From: Seongchinamella unica
GTDB taxonomy: Bacteria; Pseudomonadota; Gammaproteobacteria; Pseudomonadales; Halieaceae
Assembly: GCF_004354085.1 (NCBI RefSeq)
Contig: NZ_SMSE01000002.1
Coordinates: forward strand, 434,001 to 498,000
Length of the DNA stretch: 64,000 nucleotides
Direction of reading: 5' to 3'
In this document: piece by piece, positions 16,664-24,330 of the stretch
Position numbering within the stretch: position 1 is the stretch's first letter
Layout: every line of letters starts with the position of its first letter
Program-made: the position numbers and the translations under genes
The notes under the pieces: model-generated
The model's database searches: none
The model's input: the letters and a program-made list of their open reading frames with translations, nothing else
Told to the model about the DNA's origin: nothing

Positions 16664-19012
16664 ATGAACAAGCAATACAAACACACTTTGATGAGTATGG
16701 CGGTTGTCGCTGCCGTGGGGGCTTCAGACTATGCAAGTGCCCAGTTGGAAGAGGTGATTGTGACCGCCCGCAAGCGGACGGAGAGTTTGCAGGATGTGCC
16801 GATGGCGGTTTCCGCATTCAGTGCCGCCCAGCTGCAGGATGCCCAGGTCGATGGCATGGAAGACCTGCAACGGATGACCCCCAACATCACCCTCACCGAA
16901 ACCGGTGGCTTGCAGGCAGGCTCGGTTGCCGTCTTCGTCCGGGGTATTGGCAATGACCCGCAGTTTGCTCAGGGTGTGGGTATCTACGTCGATGACGTGT
17001 ACATGAACCGCGCCACGGGTTCCCTGCTGGAAGTCTACGACGTGGAGCGGATTGAAGTACTCAAGGGTCCCCAGGGAAACCTGTACGGTCGCAATACCAT
17101 TGGCGGCGCTATTAAATATATCTCCCGGGAACCGACGGACGAACTGACTGGTGACCTGGAGGTCAAGACCGGGGAATTTGACCTGCTGCAGGTAAAGGGC
17201 AATATTGCCGGGCCGATTGTGGGTGACACGTTGCTGGGCAGCTTTGGCGCCCTGTACCGTGAGCGCGATCCCATTCAGGAAAATACCCTGGACGGCGATG
17301 GTTTCTGGGACCAGGACGTATCAGCCTATCGCGGCAGCCTGGTATGGAATGCCACTGACAGCCTGCGATTTAAATTGTCCGGGGACTACAACCTGGATGA
17401 ATCGACCCCGCGTATCCCCAACCGCAGCGGGGTTGACGCAGGATTTATGCAGCAGCTGGACTTCTTCACCAACGGCGCCAACTTCTTCCTGGCCCCCGGC
17501 ACCGGGCTGCTGTCGTCGCCCAATGATGCATCACTCCCCAGTGACCCGGACGAGGTGTCCACGGAACAGGGCGATCTGCTCAATGAGTTCGAAATCGAAT
17601 CAACCACGGTTGCCCTGACCATCGACTGGGATATCAGTGATACCTGGTCGGTAAAGTCGATCACTGCCCAGCGCAATACCGACCATGTGCAGCCATTCGA
17701 TTTCGACGGTAGCGAGCAGACCTTTATCTACACCGTCAACGACCGGGAGTTTGAGGACTTCAGCCAGGAATTCCAGTTTAATTACACCGGCGACAAACTG
17801 CAGGCCGTGATGGGGGTTTATTACCTGGACGGCAGCGCGAAGATCAGCGGCACCACCCTGCAGAGTCCGCGGCTCCTCGGCATGATGACTCAGTTCAAGG
17901 ATACTCACCTGGATGACCGCGACCTGACCTCGCAGTCGGTGTACGCAAATGTTGACTGGGACATTAGCGAGAGTTGGCAGTTGTCGCTGGGCGGCCGCTA
18001 TACCAAGGACGAAAAAGAGGAGTCACAGACTGCGACCGTGGACCAGGAACTCTATGCCCTGGCGCTGGCTAACACCCCGTTCGGGATCGTGCCGCTTGCG
18101 ATTGCTCCCGGCCAGGAAGCCAATGCAGCGGCCAGTCCGTCCTTTGTTGGCTGGGCGACCCCCTATACCCAGGCGATCAATATCAGTTTTCCCGAACCAA
18201 CCTACGCCAAGGACGACTGGACGGAATTTTCGCCCAGCGCACGGCTGACCTGGTTTGCCGGTGACGACCTGATGTTCTACGGCGGATTTTCATCCGGGTT
18301 CAAGTCCGGCGGCTTCCAGAACCAGAGCGGTAAAAGCGACGCCTTCGATCCCGAGGTCGTCGACGCTTACACCCTGGGTATGAAAACCACCCTGCTCGAT
18401 GGCAGCCTGCGGCTTAACAGTGAAATCTTCTACAACGACTACCAGGACAAACAGCTGGCGACCATTGGCCTGGTCGGGGGAGAGCTGGAGGAGACGGTGG
18501 ACAACGTGGGCGAAATGTCAACCAGCGGTGCTGAGGTGGAAATGACCTGGCTTCCGGCTGTGGACGGTCTGGTGGTTGGCTTGAACGTCGGTTACCTCGA
18601 TGTGGATGTGAAGAAATTTGAATCCGCAGGTGGTGACATCGCCGACACGACTGCCATCGGTTTCTCCCCTGAATGGACCGTAGCCGGTCGACTGAGCTAT
18701 GAGTTCGATCTCGCCGACTGGGGCAGCCTGATGCTGGGTACCGATTTCTCCTACCGGACCGATTCCTATACCAACTCGCCGATTGATCTGACCAAAGAGG
18801 CGGCCGCAGAAGCGCAGATCCAGGACGAGCATGTGATCTGGAATGCCCTGGCCGTATTTCGCAGCGCCGGCGGCAACTGGCGGGTGGCCGTGGAAGGCAA
18901 GAACCTGGAGGACACCCGGGTGATCACCAATACGTTCGACCTGACTCTGTTCCAGACAGCCGGTTACAACAACCCCCGTACCTGGGCTGTGTCGGTTGGT
19001 TATGAGTTCTGA
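16664..19012 (+). CDS. TonB-dependent outer-membrane receptor
   Basis: 782 residues. Signal peptide ends near ASAQ (residue 26) and is followed directly by a TonB box (EEVIVTARK). The plug domain (about 40-155) shows VFVRGIGNDPQF and VERIEVLKGPQGNLYGRNTI. The rest is a 22-strand-type barrel ending in aromatic YEF. The pattern is that of the FecA-like/"CirA-like" receptors enlarged in marine Halieaceae and sphingomonads, which are not limited to iron and often serve hydrophobic or aromatic substrates. The substrate cannot be told from sequence. The Shine-Dalgarno is GGAG. It is followed by a strong terminator and so forms a single-gene unit. Confidence 0.93.
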   Translation: MNKQYKHTLMSMAVVAAVGASDYASAQLEEVIVTARKRTESLQDVPMAVSAFSAAQLQDAQVDGMEDLQRMTPNITLTETGGLQAGSVAVFVRGIGNDPQFAQGVGIYVDDVYMNRATGSLLEVYDVERIEVLKGPQGNLYGRNTIGGAIKYISREPTDELTGDLEVKTGEFDLLQVKGNIAGPIVGDTLLGSFGALYRERDPIQENTLDGDGFWDQDVSAYRGSLVWNATDSLRFKLSGDYNLDESTPRIPNRSGVDAGFMQQLDFFTNGANFFLAPGTGLLSSPNDASLPSDPDEVSTEQGDLLNEFEIESTTVALTIDWDISDTWSVKSITAQRNTDHVQPFDFDGSEQTFIYTVNDREFEDFSQEFQFNYTGDKLQAVMGVYYLDGSAKISGTTLQSPRLLGMMTQFKDTHLDDRDLTSQSVYANVDWDISESWQLSLGGRYTKDEKEESQTATVDQELYALALANTPFGIVPLAIAPGQEANAAASPSFVGWATPYTQAINISFPEPTYAKDDWTEFSPSARLTWFAGDDLMFYGGFSSGFKSGGFQNQSGKSDAFDPEVVDAYTLGMKTTLLDGSLRLNSEIFYNDYQDKQLATIGLVGGELEETVDNVGEMSTSGAEVEMTWLPAVDGLVVGLNVGYLDVDVKKFESAGGDIADTTAIGFSPEWTVAGRLSYEFDLADWGSLMLGTDFSYRTDSYTNSPIDLTKEAAAEAQIQDEHVIWNALAVFRSAGGNWRVAVEGKNLEDTRVITNTFDLTLFQTAGYNNPRTWAVSVGYEF

Positions 19013-19039
19013 GCAGCGCCCCTCCGGGGCCTCCCTTGA

Positions 19040-19070
19040 CCGCGCCTGAAATCCAGGCGCGGTTTTTTTT
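19040..19070 (+). terminator. Rho-independent terminator after the receptor gene
   Basis: CCGCGCCTG and CAGGCGCGG form a perfect 9-bp stem with a 5-base loop, followed by eight T residues. Confidence 0.95.
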
Positions 19071-19124
19071 GCCCGTCTGCTGAACCTTGCCCGGCGGGCC
19101 CCGACTGAAACGACAGGATGGACT

Positions 19125-19994
19125 ATGCGATTCTCTTTGCACACAGGACTTGGCGGTACCGAGGACTACACAGAACTTGCCCGCGCCGCAGAGGCGGCAG
19201 GGTTTCATTCGCTGGCGATTCCAGACAGCATTTTCTACCCGGAAATTACCGAGTCAGACTATCCCTATATGAATACCGACGCCGTTCGCCAGGTGCTCGA
19301 CGGAATGCCGGTACTGGATCCCTTCATTGCCATGGCTTCGATGGCCGCGGCGACCGAAAAGCTGCGCTTTTACCCGGCGGTGATGAAGGTGCCGGTGCGC
19401 CAGCCGCTGGTGCTGGCCAAGGCCCTGTCTTCACTGGCGGTAGTGAGCGGTAACCGCGTCAGCCTCGGCGCGGGATTGAGCCCCTGGAAGGAGGACTTTA
19501 CCTTTAACGGGGTCGACTTCGACCAGCGCGGCAAGATTTTTGACGAGTGCCTGGAAATCATCAGGACGGCGATGAGCGGGGAATACTTTGAATACCAGAG
19601 TGATCATTTCGCTATCGGTCGTTGTAAGTTGTCACCGGCTCCCACGGCGCCGGTACCCATCCTGATCGGTGGCCATTCCAGGCCTGCCCTGCGCAGGGCG
19701 GCCCGGCTTGGCGATGGCTGGGTGTCAGCCAACAGTGATTTCGAGACGCTCAAGGGCATACTGGGAACGCTGGCGGAGTTCCGTCAGGAGTACGGCACTG
19801 ATGAGCGAACCCGCTTTGAAGTGCATGCCTTTGATGTGACTGCTCGCAGCATGGATGACTACCATCGTCTGGAGGCACTGGGCGTGACCGATATCTGTGT
19901 GAACCCCTGGAACCCCTACGACCCGGGTATTACCCTGGAGAAAAAACTTGAAGGTATCGAGGGGTTTGCGGAGAAGATAATCAGCCAGTACTGA
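19125..19994 (+). CDS. LLM-class (luciferase-like) flavin-dependent oxidoreductase
   Basis: 289 residues with a bacterial-luciferase-like barrel: MRFSLHTGLGG start, RVSLGAGLSPWKEDFTFNGV (cofactor-binding segment) and PVPILIGGHSRPALRRAARL (typical of Rv2161c-like members usually labelled F420-dependent). The start is an ATG with an AGGATGG sequence upstream. Members use FMN or F420, and nothing in this window makes F420, so the cofactor is open. It stands alone between the receptor terminator and a convergent SDR operon, but is one of three LLM genes here and could join the same catabolic route. Confidence 0.87.
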   Translation: MRFSLHTGLGGTEDYTELARAAEAAGFHSLAIPDSIFYPEITESDYPYMNTDAVRQVLDGMPVLDPFIAMASMAAATEKLRFYPAVMKVPVRQPLVLAKALSSLAVVSGNRVSLGAGLSPWKEDFTFNGVDFDQRGKIFDECLEIIRTAMSGEYFEYQSDHFAIGRCKLSPAPTAPVPILIGGHSRPALRRAARLGDGWVSANSDFETLKGILGTLAEFRQEYGTDERTRFEVHAFDVTARSMDDYHRLEALGVTDICVNPWNPYDPGITLEKKLEGIEGFAEKIISQY

Positions 19995-20001
19995 GCCTGT
20001 C

Positions 20002-20023
20002 AGCGCCCCGGCTCAGGGGCGCT
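20002..20023. terminator. Bidirectional terminator hairpin
   Basis: AGCGCCCC and GGGGCGCT make a perfect 8-bp stem around a 6-base loop, midway between convergent stops. There is no T-tract on either side, so termination strength is uncertain. Confidence 0.55.
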
Positions 20024-20030
20024 ATCCGCC

Positions 20031-20792
20031 CTAGAAACTGTCGGGGCGCATCATTGCATCGTGGCCGCCGTCGACAAACAGCATGGCCCCGCAAATAAAG
20101 GTGGCCCGGTCACCGAGCAGGAAGCTGGCAGCGTCTGCCATGTCCTCGGGCGTGCCGGGTCTGCCCACCGGTATGGAAGCAATAAATTGCTTTATCGCCT
20201 CACCGTAGTCCGGGTTGTCCTCAACCGCTGCGCTCAGGGGCGTCCGGGTGTAGCCGGGGCCGATGGCGTTGATGCGAATGCCCTTGCCGGCGAAGGCGGC
20301 GGCATTGCGGCGCATCCACAGGGTCACAGCCTGCTTGGTTCCCGAGTAAACCGGATGACCCTGCATCTGTTCCGCCAAAGCGCAGGCGCGCTCGGCGTCC
20401 CCCTGTAACAGGCTCTGTACAAATTCGGGATTGGTTTCCATGGGTGCGGAGTTCGATGAAACCAGCAATACGCTGGCGTTATGGGCTGCCAGGTGGTCCT
20501 CGAGTTTCTGGATCAACTCCACGCTGCCAAAGTAGTTCACGTTGGTAATCAGTGCATTGTTGGACACGTGAGAGCCGACCCCCGCGCTGGTGACCAGCCC
20601 CTGCAAGCCAGCGTCGGTCGCTTGCATAATCGCCGCTACCGCGGCATTGCGCCCTTCGGGCGAGGCCAGGTCGGCAACAATATCGGCATCCTGTATATCC
20701 ACCGACAGAGTCTGGTGCCCTTCACTTTGCAACTGTTCCGCAATGGCCTTGCCAATTCCGCTGGCGCCGCCGGTAATAACGTAAGTACCCAT
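20031..20792 (-). CDS. SDR oxidoreductase, 3-alpha-hydroxysteroid dehydrogenase-like
   Basis: 253 residues with the classical short-chain dehydrogenase layout: TGGASGIG near residue 8 (NAD(P) binding), a serine in LLVSSNSA and the catalytic YSGTK. From memory the whole protein resembles the Comamonas 3-alpha-hydroxysteroid dehydrogenase/carbonyl reductase, including an unusual VSVDIQDADIVADLASPEGR-like early segment and the end GGHDAMMRP. That enzyme oxidises the steroid 3-alpha-hydroxyl. The gene is last in a minus-strand trio with another SDR and a MaoC-type hydratase, spacing 11 bases. Steroid activity is a family-based inference; a bile-acid or terpenoid alcohol is also possible. Confidence 0.82.
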   Translation of the reverse strand: MGTYVITGGASGIGKAIAEQLQSEGHQTLSVDIQDADIVADLASPEGRNAAVAAIMQATDAGLQGLVTSAGVGSHVSNNALITNVNYFGSVELIQKLEDHLAAHNASVLLVSSNSAPMETNPEFVQSLLQGDAERACALAEQMQGHPVYSGTKQAVTLWMRRNAAAFAGKGIRINAIGPGYTRTPLSAAVEDNPDYGEAIKQFIASIPVGRPGTPEDMADAASFLLGDRATFICGAMLFVDGGHDAMMRPDSF

Positions 20793-20803
20793 ACTATTCC
20801 TCG

Positions 20804-21613
20804 CTATTTCACGTCCCGGTTATCCAGGGTCAGCTCCCAGTCGGGGACATGCAGCTGGGGTGTTTTTCCGCCATCGACGGGTAATACCACCCCGGTGATG
20901 AATGCAGCCTCATCGGAAGCGAGGAAACAGATGCTGTTAGCCAGGTCCTCGGGTGTCCCCAGCCGTTGAATGGGGATAGACCCCGCCATCAGTTTTTTCA
21001 TCGCATCGTTTTTCATCACTGAAGCGTCAAGCCCGGGGGTTTCCACGGCGCCTGGAGCAACAACGTTGACTCTCACGCCGTGCGGCGCAGCCTCCATAGC
21101 CGCGCACATGCTGAACTGGTTGACCGCCGCCTTGGCCGCCGAGTAGGCGCCTGCTGCCATGCCTGCCCGCAGACTGCTGACCGAGGAAATGTTGATGATT
21201 GACCCGCTGCCCTGGGGCTGCATTATTTTCAGGGCTGCCTGCACCCCGATAAACACACTCTCCACACACACGCCGAAGTTGGCGCGCCAGTCCTCAATGT
21301 TCTGGTCGAGAATCATGCCGCCTATCACCGTGGGAGCGTTGTTGACCAGCACATCGAGGCGGCCATACTCCTGTGCCGACTCCTCGATCAGGCGGGCGAA
21401 GGACTCCAGATTGCCGATATCCAGCTCCACGCCCTTGAACTTGCCTCCGAAATCCGCGATTTCGTTGGCCAGGCTCTCCAGGCGCGGCATGCGCCGTGCA
21501 CAGGCGATAACCTGTGCCCCTTCTCTGGCCAACTGCAGGGCCGTGGCACGGCCAATGCCCATGCTGCCACCGGTAACGATGGCAACCCGGCCGGCAAATC
21601 TTGGTTCGCTCAT
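20804..21613 (-). CDS. Short-chain dehydrogenase/reductase
   Basis: 269 residues: TGGSMGIG at 14-21, NNAP near 92, ISSVSS, and the catalytic YSAAK near 160, ending with a VDGGKTPQ segment and an extended C-terminus of about 20 residues. This is the classical SDR family (FabG/beta-ketoacyl-like), with no clue to the exact substrate. It lies between the hydratase gene (32 bases upstream) and the hydroxysteroid-dehydrogenase-like gene. A 3-hydroxyacyl-CoA or ring hydroxyl oxidation in the same pathway is inference. Confidence 0.88.
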   Translation of the reverse strand: MSEPRFAGRVAIVTGGSMGIGRATALQLAREGAQVIACARRMPRLESLANEIADFGGKFKGVELDIGNLESFARLIEESAQEYGRLDVLVNNAPTVIGGMILDQNIEDWRANFGVCVESVFIGVQAALKIMQPQGSGSIINISSVSSLRAGMAAGAYSAAKAAVNQFSMCAAMEAAPHGVRVNVVAPGAVETPGLDASVMKNDAMKKLMAGSIPIQRLGTPEDLANSICFLASDEAAFITGVVLPVDGGKTPQLHVPDWELTLDNRDVK

Positions 21614-21645
21614 GGTGTTTTCTCCAGACTTGTAATGCGTTTGAC

Positions 21646-22695
21646 CTACAACGACAGGGTAGCGCTGCCGGTAACGTGAAAACCGCGGCTATTGCTGCCC
21701 TTGAACTCCACGTCCACCAGCTGCCCTTCCCGGATCTCGCAGACAGTACCCTGCAAGAGCATCGTATCCCCCGGTACATTGGGGGCGAGTAACTTGAGCC
21801 TGAGTGCTTGCAGCCGGCTCTGAGGACCTGCCCAGTCACTCAGATAGCGCCCACAGAGCCCGCAGGTAGTCAGTATATTCATGAAAATATCAGGCATTGC
21901 CGCGGCCCTGGCGGCGGGCGCGTTGTGGTGTACGTCGATGAAATCCTGTGACGCGATGGCGCCACCGACGATCAACTTGTGAGTGATCGGAATACTCAGA
22001 TGCGGCAGCGCCTGGCCCGGCTCGAGCGTGGTGATGTTCAACGGCTGGAAGTCAGGCAGGGTGTTGTCCTGTTCCAAGTCGCCAGTGGGGCTTGCGTCGG
22101 GATTTCCGGGTGTCCCCCCGGAGCTTGCTTCGGCCCGGTACTGGAAATAGGTAATCAGCGCCTCGGCGAAACAGCTTTCCTCCTGGTCAAGGTATTCCAC
22201 CCGTTCGGTGACAAAATAACCCGGGCCAAGGGCCGTGGTTTTGAGCGGGCTGATAGAGACCACCGTGGTGTAATGGTGGGGGCGCTCGCCTTCGACAAGA
22301 TAGCGGTGAAACCTGATGTCGTAACTGACTGCCACATTGTCGGGGAAGCCGCGGGCACTGAGCTCGTCAAATACCCGGTAGGGTTGTGCATCGGTGGAAC
22401 CGGGCGCATAGTCCATGTTGATATCACGCATGGTCCACATCTGCATCATGGCCGGCGGCGCCACCGGCAGGGTAATACCTGCGCTGGCCTGGTACGCCTC
22501 GTCCAGGTAGAGCGGATTACGGTCTCCCATGGCGCTGCACCACTGCCATATCTGCACCCTGCTGACAGGGTTGAAGCTATTGTAGGGGCCCAGGCGCTGG
22601 CCCGTGAGGGCTTGCAGCTCTGCGGATTCAAAAGCGGTCACGGTGATACTCCCGTTGTCTGCAGGTGCAAGATAATCTCTTGCCGCTGTCGCCAC
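21646..22695 (-). CDS. Tandem hot-dog (MaoC/FAS1-like) enoyl-CoA hydratase
   Basis: 349 residues from a GTG start. It has an N-terminal FAS1-like dehydratase hot-dog (about 25-190, with SAMGDRNPLYLDEAYQ) and a C-terminal MaoC-type hot-dog (about 225-345). The hydratase-2 Asp/His motif ASQDFIDVHHN lies near residue 250. The single-chain arrangement recalls the ChsH1/ChsH2 steroid side-chain hydratases and related enoyl-CoA hydratases. It is probably the first gene of a three-gene minus-strand operon. The start is uncertain: a TAG lies six codons upstream of the GTG, the Shine-Dalgarno is weak, and the first 20 residues are unconserved-looking. Confidence 0.82.
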   Translation of the reverse strand: MATAARDYLAPADNGSITVTAFESAELQALTGQRLGPYNSFNPVSRVQIWQWCSAMGDRNPLYLDEAYQASAGITLPVAPPAMMQMWTMRDINMDYAPGSTDAQPYRVFDELSARGFPDNVAVSYDIRFHRYLVEGERPHHYTTVVSISPLKTTALGPGYFVTERVEYLDQEESCFAEALITYFQYRAEASSGGTPGNPDASPTGDLEQDNTLPDFQPLNITTLEPGQALPHLSIPITHKLIVGGAIASQDFIDVHHNAPAARAAAMPDIFMNILTTCGLCGRYLSDWAGPQSRLQALRLKLLAPNVPGDTMLLQGTVCEIREGQLVDVEFKGSNSRGFHVTGSATLSL

Positions 22696-22765
22696 CAGCG
22701 CCGAAACTGTCTAATGCATTGACATTTGAAACCAGTCAGCGCGCGGTGAGCGGAACAGGCGCTGG

Positions 22766-22792
22766 GCCGGAGCCGGCAATGCCGGCACAGCG
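22766..22792 (-). terminator. Possible terminator hairpin
   Basis: GCCGGC / GCCGGC around AAT forms a tight GC-rich hairpin just after the stop of the small basic protein. No run of T follows on the minus strand, so this is weak. Confidence 0.3.
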
Positions 22793-22798
22793 GAAAGT

Positions 22799-23134
22799 CT
22801 ATTCCTCGACCCAGACTTTACGCAGTGGCTCGCCGAAGTCGTCGTAGATGATCTTGCGGCGGGGTTGTGGAAGCCGTGACCGCTTGCGGCCGGGCTTGCG
22901 TTTGAAGCGCTCCTGGCGGCGCGCCTCGATAGCCGCTACCACTTCGGGCACCAGGGTTCGCGAGGCTTTGGGCTCAATAAAGAGCCGCCGATTGAGAAAC
23001 AGGGGCGGGTCGCCGGGGTCTTTGCCACTCAGCCCCCGGGGAACGTTTTCCACCTGGCCACCGCGTTTCAGGAAGCGCTCGGTTTCACGCTCGAGTTCGG
23101 CCCGGATCTCGTCTTTGGAAATGGGTTTCTTCAC
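22799..23134 (-). CDS. Small basic protein of unknown function
   Basis: 111 residues from a GTG with GGGGAG just upstream. The N-terminal third is helical and charged (KDEIRAELERETERFLKRGG), followed by QVENVPRGLSGKDPGD, a middle hydrophobic segment (LFLNRRLFIEP) and a strongly basic tail (RKPGRKRSRLPQPRRK). No enzyme motif is seen. The segment FLKRGGQVENVP resembles the central part of the RNA-polymerase-binding protein SutA, but the acidic N-terminus of SutA is absent, so I do not name it so. It is divergent from plsC (about 180 bases). Confidence 0.6.
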   Translation of the reverse strand: MKKPISKDEIRAELERETERFLKRGGQVENVPRGLSGKDPGDPPLFLNRRLFIEPKASRTLVPEVVAAIEARRQERFKRKPGRKRSRLPQPRRKIIYDDFGEPLRKVWVEE

Positions 23135-23314
23135 GGCTCCCCGATAACACTGCAAGTGCAGCTGATGTGCAAACCCCTTAGTATACCGGTCAGCGCTGGT
23201 ATTGACAGGGCCATTGGGACCATCGGCTGGTCAACCCGCGAGTTTGGCCTGGCATGGTTTTCAGCCAACCCCGGCTCTGGTTTAATGCACAGCTGGAAAT
23301 TCCAAGGATAATAA

Positions 23315-24055
23315 ATGAACGTCATTCGCTCGCTACTGGTTTTCAGCTGGATTGTGCTCACCGTGATACCGGTGGGGCTGGCGCTGCTGCTCAGTTCCCT
23401 GTTTCTCGATGATAGAAAGCTCTGGTGGTGGTTTGCGGTACCCTGGTTGAAAGGGGTCATCGGTACAGCACGTGTTGTCGGTGGGGTCAATTACCGGGTT
23501 CACGGCGAGGAGAACCTGCCCGGGCCTGATGACATGCGCCGGGTAGTCCTGTGCCCCAAACACCAGTCAACCTGGGAGACCTTTTATTTTCCCAGCATGG
23601 CATCCCACCCGTTGTCATACGTCTTCAAGAAGGAGCTGCTCAGAATCCCCATATTCGGCTGGGCGATGGCGCGACTCAATATGGTCCATATTGATCGCAG
23701 CAGGCGGTCTGAGGCGTGGACCAAGGTCGCGGAAGAGGGCCAGGTACTGATGGATCAGGGCAAGTGGATCATCATGTTTCCCGAGGGCACCCGCACGGAG
23801 CGGGGCGGTAAGGGCGTCTACAAGACCGGCGCCACTCGCCTGGCGGTGGCCACCGGCGCCTACGTGATTCCGATAGCGGTCACCTCGGGGCGATGCTGGC
23901 CGCGCCGTTCATTCTGGTTTATTCCGGGGACTATTGATGTCTCTATCGGCCAACCGGTATCCGCCGATGGCCGTGAACAGGGTGAACTGATGGAAGAGAT
24001 AGAGCGCTGGATTGAGGCGGAAATGCGCCGACTGGACCCTGAGGCGTATCACTGA
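23315..24055 (+). CDS. plsC: 1-acyl-sn-glycerol-3-phosphate acyltransferase
   Basis: 246 residues, AAGGA before the ATG. A membrane anchor helix lies at about 5-28. Motif I is CPKHQSTWETF near 82-92, with Glu in place of the usual Asp of H-x4-D, as in many pseudomonad and betaproteobacterial PlsC proteins. Motif III, FPEGTR, is near 155-160, with substrate-binding Arg. It transfers an acyl chain to the sn-2 position of lysophosphatidate at the inner membrane to make phosphatidate. The frameshifted DUF1145 gene follows by 19 bases, probably as an operon. Confidence 0.9.
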   Translation: MNVIRSLLVFSWIVLTVIPVGLALLLSSLFLDDRKLWWWFAVPWLKGVIGTARVVGGVNYRVHGEENLPGPDDMRRVVLCPKHQSTWETFYFPSMASHPLSYVFKKELLRIPIFGWAMARLNMVHIDRSRRSEAWTKVAEEGQVLMDQGKWIIMFPEGTRTERGGKGVYKTGATRLAVATGAYVIPIAVTSGRCWPRRSFWFIPGTIDVSIGQPVSADGREQGELMEEIERWIEAEMRRLDPEAYH

Positions 24056-24074
24056 ACAGTGGAGAGCAGACTGA

Positions 24075-24322
24075 ATGTCTGTCGCCAAAACCGTCATCCT
24101 GCTTATTTATGCGGCCCTGATACTCGCCGCACTGCTGGCCCGTGGCCAGCTGGCTACCTACTCAGCGTACACGCTGGGTGTCCTGGCGCTCGCCCACCTG
24201 TTGCAAGCGGGGCTCTATTTTACCGCTGCCGGCAAGCGGGCGGTTCGCTGCCTGTGCACCTGCTGAACGTGTTCCTGTTCGGCATCGTGCACCTGAAAGC
24301 GCTGGACACAACTGCCCGGTAA
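24075..24322 (+). pseudogene. Frameshifted DUF1145 family small membrane protein
   Basis: The frame from ATG (after GGAGAG) encodes a two-helix protein MSVAKTVILLIYAALILAAL... that leaves the family pattern at about residue 55 and stops at 24266. The adjacent frame continues LPVHLLNVFLFGIVHLKALD to a stop at 24322, which is the expected DUF1145 end. One extra G in the GGG run at 24238-24240 would join the two into an 82-residue protein. So this is a one-base loss, a sequencing error in a homopolymer, or less likely a recoding site. DUF1145 function is unknown. Confidence 0.75.
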
Positions 24323-24330
24323 CTGCACCG

